From the NCBI RefSeq assembly GCF_000264995.1, contig NW_006767436.1, positions 2,541,519-2,605,518 of the forward strand: DNA of 64,000 bases, read 5' to 3'. The position numbers and the translations under genes were made by a program. Below are positions 32,742 to 45,382 of the stretch, piece by piece (within the stretch, counting starts at the first letter, position 1; the number at the start of each line of letters is the position of its first letter). This DNA is from Punctularia strigosozonata HHB-11173 SS5 (Eukaryota > Basidiomycota > Agaricomycetes > Corticiales > Punctulariaceae). The notes under the pieces are model-generated. The model was not told the DNA's origin. It searched no databases and worked only from the letters and a program-made list of their open reading frames with translations.

Positions 32742-34856
32742 ATGGCGACTGCAGGCTTCTTGATCTACAGCGGGATTATGCCTCTTCTCAAAATGTGCGT
32801 CTCGAGGACTGCGATATGTCATGGAAATACTAAACAGTCTCACAGGTTCCTCACCATCTTCTTCGGCTATGTGCTCGCAAAGAGGGATCTCTTTCCTCCC
32901 GCAGCAACACGGGGGGCCTCGCAAGTCACCATGAATGTATCCTTGCCCGCTCTCATCTTCGCGAATATCGTTCCTGCATTCACGCCTCAGAATGTCTCCG
33001 CCATTGGACCACTTATGCTCATAGCATTCATCTACGTGCTCATCGGTTTCACCTTCGGACTGTTAATCAGAGAGGTGTGCTACGTTCCGCGAAATTTCTG
33101 GCAAGGCATAGTCGTTCTATGCGGGCTTAGCAACTGGGGGAACTTGCGTCAGTCCGTGCATCATCCGATCGTTCCAGCTTCCCTGACGTAGTCGTGCAGC
33201 GAACGCAGTGGTGACGACAGTCACTCAGCAAAAACCTTTCAACGGCGATTCGGATTCCGCGCGTGAGTACACCGATTTCATCAAGGCGGCACTTACACTT
33301 AGCCCCGAGTTCGCAGTGGGCGTATCTTACGTGGCGATATTCATCGTCTGTTATCATATATGCTTTTGGGTTTTCGGCGCAGCCGCTTCGCTCGCGTGGG
33401 ATTACAGGTAAACAAAAAACGCAGCATATCTATGTCAGTATCATTGCTCAATACGATATCCCAGACCGGCAGTTCCTCAGGGCAGATATGCAGAAGTCCG
33501 AATCGCCTGGGATCAGAAGCCCATAGGTGGATGGATTGCACGATATCTTCTGCGCCGGCGGCCCCTTCCCCTTCCTTTCCGTCCGGTTTCCCCAACCCGC
33601 AGGGAGGAGAAGGAGAAAGGCCCCGCTCCGGAAGATCGAGATGTAGAGCAAGCTGAACTGGGCGATGTTGTAGAAGTCGAGCCGGAACCATGTAATTCCG
33701 CGATTGCAGACGACAACGATCCTGACATCAAGCTGGCTCGCCAAGTGTCCCACCTCTCCACGCCCTCATTCCGGTCACGCCGAGCATCGGCCGCATGGCC
33801 GTCCTCGTCAAGGCCTCATGTCCATACCCAGGCGCCCCAGCAGCAGTCTTTGCCTGCGGAAACCGTCTGTCCCGAGGACCTTCCTGGTGATGACCGATCA
33901 TCGGCGTCCTCCTCCACATGCAGTTCAGCTTTTGGTCCAATACTCAAAGCTATTGCCCCGCTACGGGTGGTCATCACGCCCATTACGTTGACAATCGCGA
34001 TCTCGCTGCCAATTGCCTTGATCACGCCCCTCAAAGCGCTATTTGTTGACGTCTCTGCCATAAGCGACAAATACAGTAGTGGCAGTTGGCGTGGGCCCGA
34101 TGGAAAGCCCGTGCTCAACTTTGTCATTGACACAGGTAGGAGTATCATTGCAGCAACGATCGCTCTGTTGAACTCACGAACCTTCAGCATCTTTCCTAGG
34201 TTCCATAACCATTCCAATGGCTCTGGTATTACTCGGCGCGTCTTTTGCAAGACTGCGTCTATCGCGTCCCGTTTCACGACTACCCATCGTAGCCATGTTT
34301 GCGGTGGCCGGTGCGAAGTTATTCGTGCTTCCGGTGATCGGTGCGCCACTCTTTTCTGCGATGCTGGCCTGCATCCCTTAGTACGTTCACAGGCGTCTTC
34401 ATCGTGCAAGCAATGGTCCGCCGCGGACTCATCGCTGAAGATGCCAAGGTTGAGCGATTCGTAGCAACATTCCTGAGTGGAACTCCAGCCGCCGTCAAGT
34501 AAGCCGCTCGTTCTCACTTCTTGGCGCATGATCTAACTTCGTCGCGGTGAAGCCAACTCATTGTATCGCAACTATATTCCCCAGATGGGAACGTTGACAC
34601 GTTATCGGTCAGTAGCTTCCGCTTCCGCTCAGAAGGTTTTCTGAAACTGACAGTTAATTGCTACCTCTCAGGCATTCCTTCTCGTGCAATGTACGCACCT
34701 TTCGGAAAGGATCTGTCACAGTTGCTGATATCGACAATAGATGCATTGATGTTCTTTTCATCCTCGTGAGTTTTTCATACTCTCCATCTCGACCCTTCGG
34801 CCACCTTCTCAGCGTTTTTCAGAGCTTTGACTGCTGTATCGCTTTTGCTGCTCTGA
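32742..34856 (+). CDS. Auxin-efflux-carrier (PIN-like) family transporter
   Basis: Ten exons (32742-32794, 32846-33147, 33200-33407, 33465-34135, 34188-34340, 34393-34498, 34553-34607, 34672-34690, 34741-34765, 34823-34856) encode 541 aa. The first five helices include VTMNVSLPALIFANIVPAF and IVVLCGLSNWGNLPNAVVTT, the conserved crossover of the membrane transport (Mem_trans) family. A long hydrophilic loop of about 180 residues with Ser/Gln-rich stretches follows. The second helix bundle then has ITPITLTIAISLPIALITPL, FLGSITIPMALVLLGASFA and the C-terminal AFLLVQYALMFFSSS. Fungal members are ER or plasma-membrane carriers of uncertain substrate. Exons 8-10 are 19, 25 and 34 nt. Several introns lack in-frame stops, so splice choices rest on family conservation. 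Confidence 0.9.
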
Positions 34857-35081
34857 CGACTCCTCGGCGATCTAACCCTAAGGTTAAACCTCGGTCGATA
34901 GGCGTTCCTAGACAGCGTGAACGTCAACTAGCTCCACAATAAAGGAAGACTCCCTCACTCATAGAAGGTGGTAAGTACACGTATGAAAGACACGTTATCA
35001 TTGCAAAGTCGTGAAGTAGATCTTCATTACATGTGCCCAAGTCCTAGGAATACATATGAAACAATCGTAAAGCTACCACCA

Positions 35082-37390
35082 TCATTTTCCCAAGCTGGAT
35101 CGAATGACGTTCTGCAGCGAATATCCATCGTCCTGCCAACAGGGTCAACTGCGTAGAGGAAGCAGGCACGGATTGATGCGTACCTGGTCCATGGACCACG
35201 TAAAACAGCCGGCCATACCAGAAGACTTCGCATATGCCGCCTTGTCTGCGAGCGAATATGTATCGTCGTAGGTGACGACAGTGGACCTCGACGTGTTGAA
35301 GAGGAACTGTCCGAGGAAGGTTAGTGTTGTATGATGTGGCAAGAAAACGGTCGTACGTACAGGTGTATCCGAGCAGTCATCCCAACCTGATTAAAGTGGG
35401 TCAGTGAAACGTTGTTTTAACTCGGTATAGCGTTCACGCCCGTACCCTCGGTATAACCATTGGCTTGCACATAGACACTACCGCTCTTCTTCAGTGCACC
35501 TAGGGCTATTATCTGGTTGAAAGCGATTTGTTGACCTGAAAAACCGTCGTGAAACTGTTCAGACAATGTACCGTTCGCACACAAGCAAGACTGACCGAAG
35601 TATGAACTGAGGTCACCGGCGGCAGCTTCGGCGTGTATCGTGGTAGATGGACGCGCCCGCTCGTGTTTGTTGTTCAAGAAGACGGGCTCTTCCCCAGGAA
35701 CAACCGCCGTCGGCTCTTTGGACGCGGCAGGTAAGGGGCATGCAGGAACGCGTGCTTGATGGATCGAAGGCACAAAACCCGCAGGAGGCATAGCTATCTT
35801 GGTCAATGTGGTCTTGGTACTCTTGCTCACGTATCTAAGAGATACGTCAATAACGTTCACAGCCGCGACCTGGCCCAGACTCACCCATACAACGGAAGGC
35901 CGAGGAGAAGTTTGTTAGCGGGCATCTTCGCTTTTGTCCATGCAGCGAACGCCGCTTGAGCGGACGCTTGGGGTTGCGTTGCATTTCCGCAAAGGTTTCC
36001 GAGCGGCGCATTCGGACCCGGAGTAGCCGAGGCGCCCCACACGTCGTAGTTCCTAACAGACGTGAGGTTCTGACGATGACTACAATTATCTTGTTAACTC
36101 ACATTATATTCACGTATGTCATTTGAGCAGCGTAAGCGCTGACGTCTGTAAGGGGACTGCCATTCGATCCCAACCACGGCTGTTGGGTCACGGCGGCGGA
36201 GATGATCTGCATATATTGCTTGGATCGATGCTATCAGCTGCGGATAGGAAGGGGAAATACCTTGGAGGAACCAAGGGCGGTGCGTAACGACTTGAAGAAG
36301 CTCAGTAGGTTGGCAGAGTCGGAAGACGAGAATGGGTTGCCGGCGCCCGAAGAGTTGGGATACTCCCAATCGATATCGATACCTAATATCCAAAGCAAGG
36401 ATCAAGACACAATAATGCATCGTTCGGACTAGAAACTGACCAGCCAAGCCATAAGTGTTAACGGCGCTCACGGCCGCATTCACGAATTTCGTTCGGTTTG
36501 CGGATGTCGACATGGCCTGCGAGAAGTAGTACGAGCCACCCCACCCCCCTGAAACCCACATGTTAGTTCATCCACAACGCCATTAATATCAGATCGCATG
36601 CACGTACCGATGCTCAAGACGATCTTTGTGCCCTTTCCACTGCTGTTCGCCGCGCTCACCAGGCGCTTCAGGGTGCCGGTAGCTCCATCGTCCCAGGAGA
36701 TGGTAGAGGAAGAGTTGGGTGTCGCAAACGCTATGTGGTTACCGTTAGCCTCGTGTGCACGGGGTACCAGGGCCGACAGGTGGCCAAGACGTACCGAAGA
36801 AGAGGATGTCGAACTTGGAGAAGTCGATGCTCTCCGGCGCAAGAGTGTCGGCGGCCCAGTCGGGGTAATAGGAAGCAGCAATCAAGCTAGACGCCGCCGC
36901 TTGAACTTCGCCCTGAGCCTCTTTGAGAGAAAGGGCGGTCTTGCGGGACAAAGTAGACGGTAAGGCATCTTCGGGATGCAGTGCAGGACGCTTGGACGAC
37001 GTAGTTGGAGGAGAAAGAAACGCATCCAGAAGAGGAGAACTGGTCTTGGAAGATATGAGGTCAGATAGGTACAGTCCTAGGCCTGACTTGCGCTCTGAGA
37101 TGAGCGCGTCGTCAACCCAAGCGGATGGGACAAAGTGGGTGGCCAGAATGCGCTTGGGCGGAAGGCGATGCGGATCACCAAGAGCTTCGTGAAGCGCGAC
37201 AAACTGGGGGTCATACGTACATGAGACGACAGCAACGACATGCGCGGAAGAGACTCACTTCAGAGTATCGTTTGTGAAGTTCATAGCTCGTGCCGTCCTC
37301 GCGTTTGACCGCGATAGTGTAAACCACATGCGGCCTTGGGCTGGAGGAAGTCGTGTGACCAACAACCGAGACGTTCTTGATGTCGGCCAT
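35082..37390 (-). CDS. PX domain fused to GH18 chitinase-like domain
   Basis: Twelve exons (37390-37259, 37203-36795, 36730-36608, 36548-36441, 36382-36261, 36206-36103, 36052-35885, 35834-35596, 35535-35446, 35386-35361, 35306-35184, 35132-35082) give 564 aa. Residues 1 to about 110 read as a PX phosphoinositide-binding domain (HVVYTIAVKREDG, KRYSEFVALHEAL, LPPKRIL). After a linker the GH18 barrel begins IAASYYPDW, with KIVLSIGGWGGS, catalytic GIDIDWEYP (acid Glu264), MTYVNIMNYDVWG, LLLGLPLYG and MAGCFTWSMDQ. One exon (37203-36795) carries the end of PX and the start of GH18 in one frame with no Met between them. No signal peptide is visible. The first Asp of the usual DGxDxDxE motif is Ala here. 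A Ser/Pro-rich insert of about 70 residues sits in the barrel. An upstream in-frame ATG is at 37477. Confidence 0.85.
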
Positions 37391-39346
37391 GTTTTCTGTC
37401 GCGGTCTGAGAGACGGGACAAGCAGATGAACCAGACTTTAAGTACAAGGGCGTCGCTGTGGCGATCGCCGGCGCCACCTGTGAGCTAGACCAGAGCGGAA
37501 GCCGCGGACGGAGGGCCTATCGTCGTCCCGCGGCGTGACAAGTCTGGCCAACAGGCCCGGAAACATCGTCATGAGTTTCGGCTGCCACATGGGGTTCGAG
37601 AACGCATGGACAGAGACATGGCCTCCTCCCCTATGCGTCGACCTCTGGATCGTGTACTCCGTCCTTCCGCTGCACGTGTTGGTTACCGCTGATATCCGGA
37701 GGTTCCGGTGTGAGCAGTTGTCTCGGTTTCTGAACGGCATAGGCTATATGAAGCCTTAGGAAGCGTATTCCAAGCCTATCACCTGAGTCCGAAGGCTTCT
37801 TGAGATTGACCGGAACCCTACGTCACGGTAAAACAAGGAGGACCGGTCAATCATTTGCTCCAGTGCTCCAAGACGTCAATCAAAATACATTGGCGCTCGT
37901 GGAATAGAGTCGCAAGTTGAGGCCAAGAGCAGCTGTCGCGGGACAGTCTGTTCACGACGTTGACACGGATCGTCGATGGCGCATGGGTCAACTGGATCAG
38001 CAGTCGAAATGAACCGTGCGCGGGATGACGATGGCTATGACAGTAAGCCCAGACAGTCGAACAGCGTTATCGAGCCGCGGTCGGTCAGACATGTCAAGGA
38101 CAGCAAGTTCGGATACTCCGAGCCTGCGTGCGGAGATCAGCTTCCGGTCGGTATGGAAGAGAGCAGTGTGGGAGAAATCTAAGTACAAACGCCGGTCACT
38201 ATATATCTTATCTTCCCGGACGCCTCCTGTTTATGTGCTCATGATCAAATCCCGGTCCATACACCTGAATAGGTCCAAGCCTCCGTTCTAACAGGTTTCC
38301 GGCGGAGAAACCTGAATGTAGCATCGTCGCTCAGCGTCGCCAACCGACGATATGGTGGGCGCTGGCGCTGACTGCCCACATGGTGCCTTCAAATGGGCTT
38401 GACCAGCCACCTGTTTTCTCTAGGGCGAATCATCATATTCACCTCGTTGCATTACGGAGGGCGGGGTAAATATAAGGAGGCATGCCAACCTACTACGATG
38501 TGTATCTCTACTTGCACGCTCGATAACGCCTATGTCTTGCTGCCCACTACTGATGGGGCCCGCTGCACATGCTGTGCCCGGTTTCGAGATTGGGTATATG
38601 TGGCTGGTTGTTGCTGCCTATGCACGAGAGACGAACACACCTCGTGTAAGGGCGTCCGGACACCTTACTTCGAGTTTTTACTTGAACTCATCCGGACCAT
38701 CTACATCATCCCGTGCCGAAGCTTCCAAGTCCGACTCGGGATGTGAGGCCTTGTCCCGAGCGCTTGAATGTACTTCGGTATGGACATATCGCCGAGAGAC
38801 GGCCGCTTGCTAACTTCTGCCCAAGTTCGCGAGCTCGTGCTGAATGTACGATAGGTTTCATTCATAGCGCTGGCATGGTGGGACTGCAGCAACAGCGATA
38901 AGAATCGGGTGAATTATGTGTAAAGATGAATCGCACCGTCGCAAGTGCACATGCTGTCGCAATTGACTACTAGCTCGAGTAGCACTGGATGCTCCCAAGC
39001 GGGCCGATCTCAAGGAATCGAAAGCGATCATGAAGCGTAACGGTAAGTATTCGGATCGTGTGCAGAGCAGCTTCGTGAGTCCATCGATTTTTATACCCCT
39101 CGACGGGGGTGCGCAATCCATTACATCAGTAAGCACGAACGGCATCCAGGGAGATTGTTTCGGGTGCGCGCTGGATGATGATGTTGGTTTATGTACCTGA
39201 AGGTCAAGCTGAAGGTGGTTGGCCGTATCAGCAGCGCTCAAGTCATGCTTCCCACGATTATAATTTATGATCTGCAACAGTTTTCATCGATCCTGTGCAA
39301 AGCTCTACCCCGGGCCTGCTTGCTTTCCTCCTCATCGCCGTCAGCC
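37391..39346. other. Long intergenic region
   Basis: Nearly 2 kb between the divergent PX-GH18 and Arb1 genes. I read both strands and found no family-like frame, no splice-supported exon series, no tRNA and no obvious repeat. An AT-rich run (attataattt) at about 39257-39266 lies about 85 bp before the Arb1 ATG. Confidence 0.4.
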
Positions 39347-41648
39347 ATGGCACCCTCCGCATCCAAACAGAAGCGTCTTGCTGAGAAGGCTGCGAAAGGT
39401 GCCGCCAAGAGCAAAGGCAAGGGCACCGATGCGTCCTCCACCACCGACACCCCCACTGGCAGCACCAACGGCAGCACCGCCAGCACGCCGATGACCAGCT
39501 TGTCTGCAGCTACCAGCAAAGAAGATCTCAGCGCGATGGAGAAGCTGAGGATTGCCACAGATCGGTGTGTTATTTGTCTTGCAAACCTACATCGTCCCTT
39601 GTCCACGTCCTTGGACGATTGAATGCGTCTCATGTACGAGCTCACGCTGACGGACGTTGCTAATATACAGGAGCGCAGCCGGTGTGCTCGTATCCGATCC
39701 CAAGGGACGCGACATCAAGATCGACTCGTATACGCTGTCTTTCCATGGTCGGTTATTGATCGAGAATGCCGAGATTTCGTTTAACTACGGCAATCGTTAC
39801 GGATTACTGGGAGAAAATGGTTCGGGAAAGGTAAGCAAAGCTCTGATCTTTATGTGTTCATACCCAGCATCAGATAGCTCACTCATCATCACGCAGTCCA
39901 CTCTTCTGCAGTCCATCGCAGATCGCGACATTGAAATCCCCGACCACATCGACATCTACCTCGTGCGGGGAGAGGCAGAGCCCTCAGATGTCAACGCGCT
40001 CGATTTCATCGTTGCATCCGCGAGGGTAAGTAGTATCACCGAGCCAAGGCATCGTAGGTCGCCTAACATTGTCTTCCAGGAAAAAGTGGCCAAACTCGAA
40101 GCCCGCATAGAAGAACTCTCCATCGCAGATGACCCGGACGATGTCGCCCTCGATCAGGCCTATGAGGAGCTCGAAGAACTCGACCCCTCCACTTTCGAGA
40201 CTAAGGCCGGCTCCATCCTTCACGGTCTCGGCTTCACGCAGCAGATGATGCAAAAGCCTACCAAAGACATGTCCGGTGGTTGGCGTATGCGCGTCGCCCT
40301 TGCCCGAGCGTTGTTCATCAAGCCTCATTTGCTATTACTTGATGAGCCTACCAACCACTTGGATCTCGGTGCCGTCGTCTGGCTCGAGGCATACCTCAGC
40401 ACGTATAACCACATTCTCGTCATCACATCGCACTCCCAGGATTTCATGGATGAAGTCTGCACCAACATCATGGACCTGACCCCGAAGAAGAAGCTGGTGT
40501 ACTACGGTGGTAATTACTCGACTTACGTGAGAACGAAGTCCGAGAACGAGGTGAATCAGATGAAGGCGTACCAAAAACAACAAGACGAAATCGCGCACAT
40601 CAAGAAGTACGGTATTGAGGTTGATTCGTAGCTGGCCATGGCGCTGACGAGATCTCCAGGTTCATTGCGTCCGCCGGTACATACGCTAATCTCGTGAAAC
40701 AAGCCAAGTCCAAGCAGAAGATCATCGACAAGATGGAGGCGGACGGCCTTATCGAGAAGATCGAGAAGTCGCGCCAGCTCCGATTCCACTTTGAGGACAT
40801 CCACAAGCTGCCGCCTCCTATCCTGGCTTTCGACAACGTTGCGTTCTCCTACTCCGGCAAGAAGGAAGACTACCTGTATCAGAACCTGTCTTTCGGTATC
40901 GAGTGCGTATCTCTGTCTTTGTTGCGAACATATCGCTCATAATGTCTTTCAGTATGGACTCTCGTATCGCCATCCTCGGTGCCAACGGTACCGGCAAATC
41001 GACGCTCCTTCACCTTATCACCGGAGCTTTGCAACCCTGCGAAGGCACCGTTTCCCGGCACGTCTCCCTCAAACTTGCCAAGTACTCTCAGCATTCGGCG
41101 GACCAGCTACCATACGACAAGAGCCCGATTGAGTACTTCCAGGCCCTCTTTTCCCAGAAGTACCCGGAGAAGGACTTGCAAGCGTGGAGAGCGCAGCTTG
41201 GGCGATTTGGTCTTTCGGGCCAACATCAGACATCGCCGATTGCTCACCTTTCCGACGGTCTCCGGAACCGGTGAGTGTAATCCAGCGTCCCCGGACGAGC
41301 AGACGCTCACTCGCGTGCCCCAGTGTCGTGTTCGCACAGCTTGCCATGGAGCATCCCCACATTCTGTTATTGGATGAGCCGACGAACCACTTGGACATGG
41401 AATCCATCGACGCGCTTGCCGTCGCGATCAAGGAGTTCGAGGGTGGTGTGGTCATTGTATCGCACGACTTCCGACTCATCAGCCAGGTCGCCGAGGAACT
41501 GTGGGAGGTGAGGGACCGCAAGATCCGCAACCTCACGAAGGAGGACATCACCATCGTCGACTACAAGAAGTCGCTCATGAAACAGTCGGAGGCCGCGATC
41601 GAGAAGGCGAAGCTCATCAGCAAAAATATGGCGAAGGCCAAGACATAG
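39347..41648 (+). CDS. ARB1: ABC-F ATPase Arb1 (ABCF2 type)
   Basis: Seven exons (39347-39564, 39671-39830, 39897-40025, 40080-40606, 40660-40902, 40953-41270, 41324-41648) encode 639 aa. A Lys/Ala/Ser/Thr-rich N-terminus precedes two nucleotide-binding domains and no membrane domain. NBD1 has GENGSGKST at 120-128, [15 protein letters not shown] and [15 protein letters not shown]2 has GANGTGKST at about 435-443, [13 protein letters not shown] and [11 protein letters not shown]. The LSDGLRN signature in NBD2 is characteristic of Arb1/ABCF2. Arb1 shuttles between nucleus and cytoplasm and is required for 40S and 60S ribosome biogenesis. The first intron lies before the first conserved block; the second splits the Walker A motif after its Lys. 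This is a housekeeping gene with no sign of decay. Confidence 0.96.
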
Positions 41649-42142
41649 ATGGGTACACACACGTCCCTTCGGCTCATTAGTATATCTGCCTTCGATTAGT
41701 TTGTTCACTCCCCATCTCGGATGTAGCTACACATTGCAGATGTATAACCACCTTGTGCACGCCATGTACTTCTATACCCCATCACTTAGACGGTTTCGAT
41801 ATCCATGTGCGCCCCGGGAGAGCAGTTTGCACGGAATGAGATATCTACATCATACAAACTATGTACTCTGGTACACTGGTCTATTGCGCACGTAAACTAA
41901 CGAATGTGAGACGCGGATGGGATGGACGGGCGAGGACATGGCGAAAGGTCAGGACGTGAACGTGTGGTGGAAGATTGTTGCGGCAGCATGGGGTGGATGA
42001 ATGAACACGAACGAAAGCAATGCAATATGGTTACAATCGATAGCTACACAATGCATCCCAGTAAAAAGGAAAAGAGGAGCAAAACGACTTCCGACGGCGA
42101 GGAAGGAAGCATGGCGCGGTGGTGATATCTGAGGAGCCATCC
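41649..42142. other. Convergent intergenic region
   Basis: About 490 bp between the 3' ends of Arb1 (plus) and the C2H2 gene (minus). It should hold both 3' untranslated regions. Nothing else was recognised. Confidence 0.45.
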
Positions 42143-45100
42143 TTAGCCAACGACGGTACCTGCGTCACCACTCGTCCACATGTCTCGAGTGTGTCCTGAC
42201 GCGCCGTGCCCGTGTAGGCCGTGCTGAGTTTGATGGATAGCGCTGGGGAGATGAGAGACCTGGCCGACTAAAACTTGAGACGAGTGCGAAGTATCGTATT
42301 CTACCGCCTGATTAAAGCGAGTTTGTTGAATGAGGTGGGCTGCCTGATGGTATGAAGCGACCGGGGACGGGTTCAAGGGGTGAATGTACGTCTGGTGAGA
42401 GTATGTCGCTTCGGCCTGCTGGCGAAGCTGGGTCGCGGCTGCGGACGGAGGGTACGAGTGATCCATGGTCGAGATCGCGACTGCGGGTTCCAACATCGTA
42501 GTGTGAACGAACGACGGGTGTCCATGCTCCGAGGACTCTGGCCTAGAAGCGTAGTGATCCTGCATCTGCGGCGGAGGGGAGGAAGCCGGTGGCTGTTCCG
42601 GGAACAGGAGGCGGAACACAGGCTGAGAATCTCGTTCATGATGGCCGTACCCTTCGTTGACCGGCATGCCTACGAATCCACCCTGCACGTGCGAGACAAC
42701 GGGCAGTGGTGGTGAGGCGTACCGGCTACCAGGAGCGACGGCCGGGATACTCGGATGCACTTGAGAAGCTGCAAAGTCGACGTAATCGGAGTCGGGATCC
42801 GCGTACTGAACGTACGAATGAGATCGAGGGCGTGCGGCGTTGTGGTCTGCGTGATGCACATTATGTACGGCGCCCACGTAAGTGGACGGCATATTGACCT
42901 CGGCCGTCACGGCACCAGGAGGAATCGCCGTTGTCGTTGTAGGTACAATCGGGCTTTGGCGATGACCCTGAGGAAGAGGCTGGTAGGAGCTGGCAGGGGG
43001 CGGGACGTGATCGAAGTAGTCGCCAGAAGTGTGCGCGTAGCCAAACCCATCTATAGCAGGCTCCTCGGGGGTATTACTTGCAGAAACAAATGGAACAGAA
43101 GCAGGGTCATCGGCAGATCTGGCGGCGTGGTCATGACTATATTGGAACTCGTTGTAGGCAGAGCGGTCACCCGAGGGTAGCACAGCGGCGGCGTGAGGAT
43201 AGCCTGCCATAGGCACCGGCGAGACTGGACGGGAAGCTGCCGTAGGTAAATGCCGGCTAGTCGGGCGAGAATCGTAGTTCGGGATGGGTGGGCCACCAGC
43301 TGTCTGGGAGTCGCCGTAAAGGTCTCCAGAGTATGTCATGCTATCCTGAGGGTGAGCGTTGGAGGCCGATGGCGTCGCTAGCGCACGATCCTGCTGGAGC
43401 ACACCATACTGATCGTACTGTTGGAACACCTGCGCGTGAGGCTCCTCATACGCGGGATAAGCTCCAGACGTCTCGAGGGGGAGCTGATCTGGCGAATGCT
43501 GAACAGCGTGAGCCACATTCTGTTCAGCGTCTGTGGAGGATCTTAGAAATTGAGGCGCAAAGACGGGTTCGCCTGAGCCACGGCCTTCCAGGGACGATGG
43601 ATTCGCGGGGTACTGTGAGGATGTGTCCGGCGCATGCTCGTATTGGTAAAGGTAATTTTCCTGGTGGGCATATGTAGCCCCTTCAGCGAGGTAACCGGCG
43701 GCCGGAGATCCATCGGTCGCAGTGTGAGCGTCCGCTCCCTCTTGCGACGTGGGAGCGTCGTCGTGCTGCATACCATCCAATGACACATCTGCTGCGACCA
43801 TACCGGGCCCACCGGCGCCAAATGCGCCATAGGCCACCGGTGCATACCCCAAGGCGGTCGCAATCGTAGCCTGCCTCGCCTGTTCCTCGTAAGCTACGAC
43901 GCCCGTTCGCCCGAATCTAGCCGCAGGACGAGGCATTCGTAGACCGTTATCGGGATCCGTCGCCCCAGCGAGGGAGGACGAGTTCCCGGAGAGGGTATAG
44001 TGCTGCAAGGTCTGGATGTGGATCGCATCGCCGTTCTCGGAAGCGACATGCACAACAGGCATGGGAGGCGGAAACGGGACGGCTGGCGATCGCGTTGCTT
44101 CTCTCGAGTCAGGACGAGCGTCCGCGGGGGATGGTGCTGATGCCGGGGAGGCCGAAGAGCCCGAACCGGACGTGGAGGGAAAGGGTCCGCTAGGAACCGC
44201 AGACCGATGAGGGGAGAGCGTCCGACCGTACGCCGAAAACTCTGCTGAACGCGCGATACGGGCAGATAGTGGCGCTTCTACCAAGGGCGGAGGCGTATCC
44301 GGCGGGCTCGGCACGTTCGGGTGGGTGAGATCGATCGGCGATTCTCGTCCGCCCCCTGCCGTGGACAGATGGTGGGCCAGAGTACCCGGAGCTGTTCCGG
44401 GAGAAGCACGAGGCGATCGTGAGGCAGAGCTCGTCTCGGGGGACGGGGAGGGGGAGGGATGGCGAGTGGGGGGTACAGCCATCCGTATGCGGAGCTCGCC
44501 AGGATTGGCGCGGACGCGGCGCCGGGGGAGAAGAGTCGGAGAAGGGAGGCGTATCCGGACTTCTTCCTGAGGGCTTCCGGGGAGCGCGCCAGGATCTCCC
44601 GCCGCAGGCTTGGATTGGATTCGCCTCGGTTTGGACACGTAGGAGGGCCCTTTCGAGGCGATGGATCGCGAAGATCGGGATGCAGAGCTCGGTCCAGGTG
44701 GGCGGGACGGCGACCTGGAAGGCGAGCTTGATTTTCGGCGCTGTTCGGAGATTGCCGCTCGGGTGGTGCCGCTGGATGCACGACGGGATCCAGGCGAGAG
44801 GTGGATGCGGTAGCTAGAAGGAGTCGAGCAGTCAGTTACGATGCGTATCGAGCGAGCGCGAAGAGGGACGAATCGTCTCGACGGTGAGAAGAAAGGCTAA
44901 ACAGCGTGGAAATCGTTGAACGAATATGCACATCGAAACGGCGGATCGCGAGAAGGGCGTACAGGCCGAGTACGCGGTAAGCTGAAAGAGAGGACCAGAG
45001 TACGGGGGAAGGGTTCGAGCGACGTGATGGGCACAGACACAGAACGAGCGCAGGGGAAGACGCGAAGATGTATGACGTACTGTTGCTGAAGGTTGTCCTG

Positions 45101-45382
45101 TCGCGAACAGCGGGTTTCGCAGCCCGGGAACGGGCACTTGTGGTTGCGTTCCCCGGTGTGGATGCGGGCGTGTCTGGCGAGATGGCCGCTGGTGCTGAAG
45201 AGGCGGCGACAGACGGCGCACACGAACGTTTTCTTCTGGGCTTCGGCGACGGACCCGACGAGTTCCATCTCGTGGTCGTCGTCTACGAGCGGGGGAGAGT
45301 GGCCCCCGGGGAGGTCCTGGGGGATGGTGTAGGGGGCTGTGGAGGTGGAGGGCCTGTCCCTGCTGGTGGACTGGCGAGGCAT
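42143..45382 (-). CDS. C2H2 zinc-finger transcription factor
   Basis: Two exons (45382-45081 and 44813-42143) give 990 aa. Two adjacent fingers lie near the N-terminus: FVCAVCRRLFSTSGHLARH with ARIHTGERNHKC, then CPFPGCETRCSRQDNLQQH with YRIHLSPGSRR. SGHLARH and CPFPGC resemble the fingers of yeast Nrg1/Rgm1/Usv1-type glucose and stress regulators, so a DNA-binding repressor or activator is likely; the target is unknown. The remaining 850 residues are disordered and rich in Pro, Ser, Ala, His and Gln, as in fungal transactivation regions. The single intron is 267 nt, several times longer than others here. It splits the codon of the first zinc-binding His of finger 2, so an unspliced message cannot make that finger. 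Confidence 0.92.

Noticed and set aside
36745-36951. Separate GH18 gene starting inside the PX-GH18 exon
   Set aside because: The apparent start is a TTG codon; no ATG occurs in frame between the PX and GH18 parts, so a fused product is the simpler reading.
38393-38813. Plus-strand frames rich in Cys upstream of Arb1
   Set aside because: Overlapping frames with no family signal, signal peptide or splice support.
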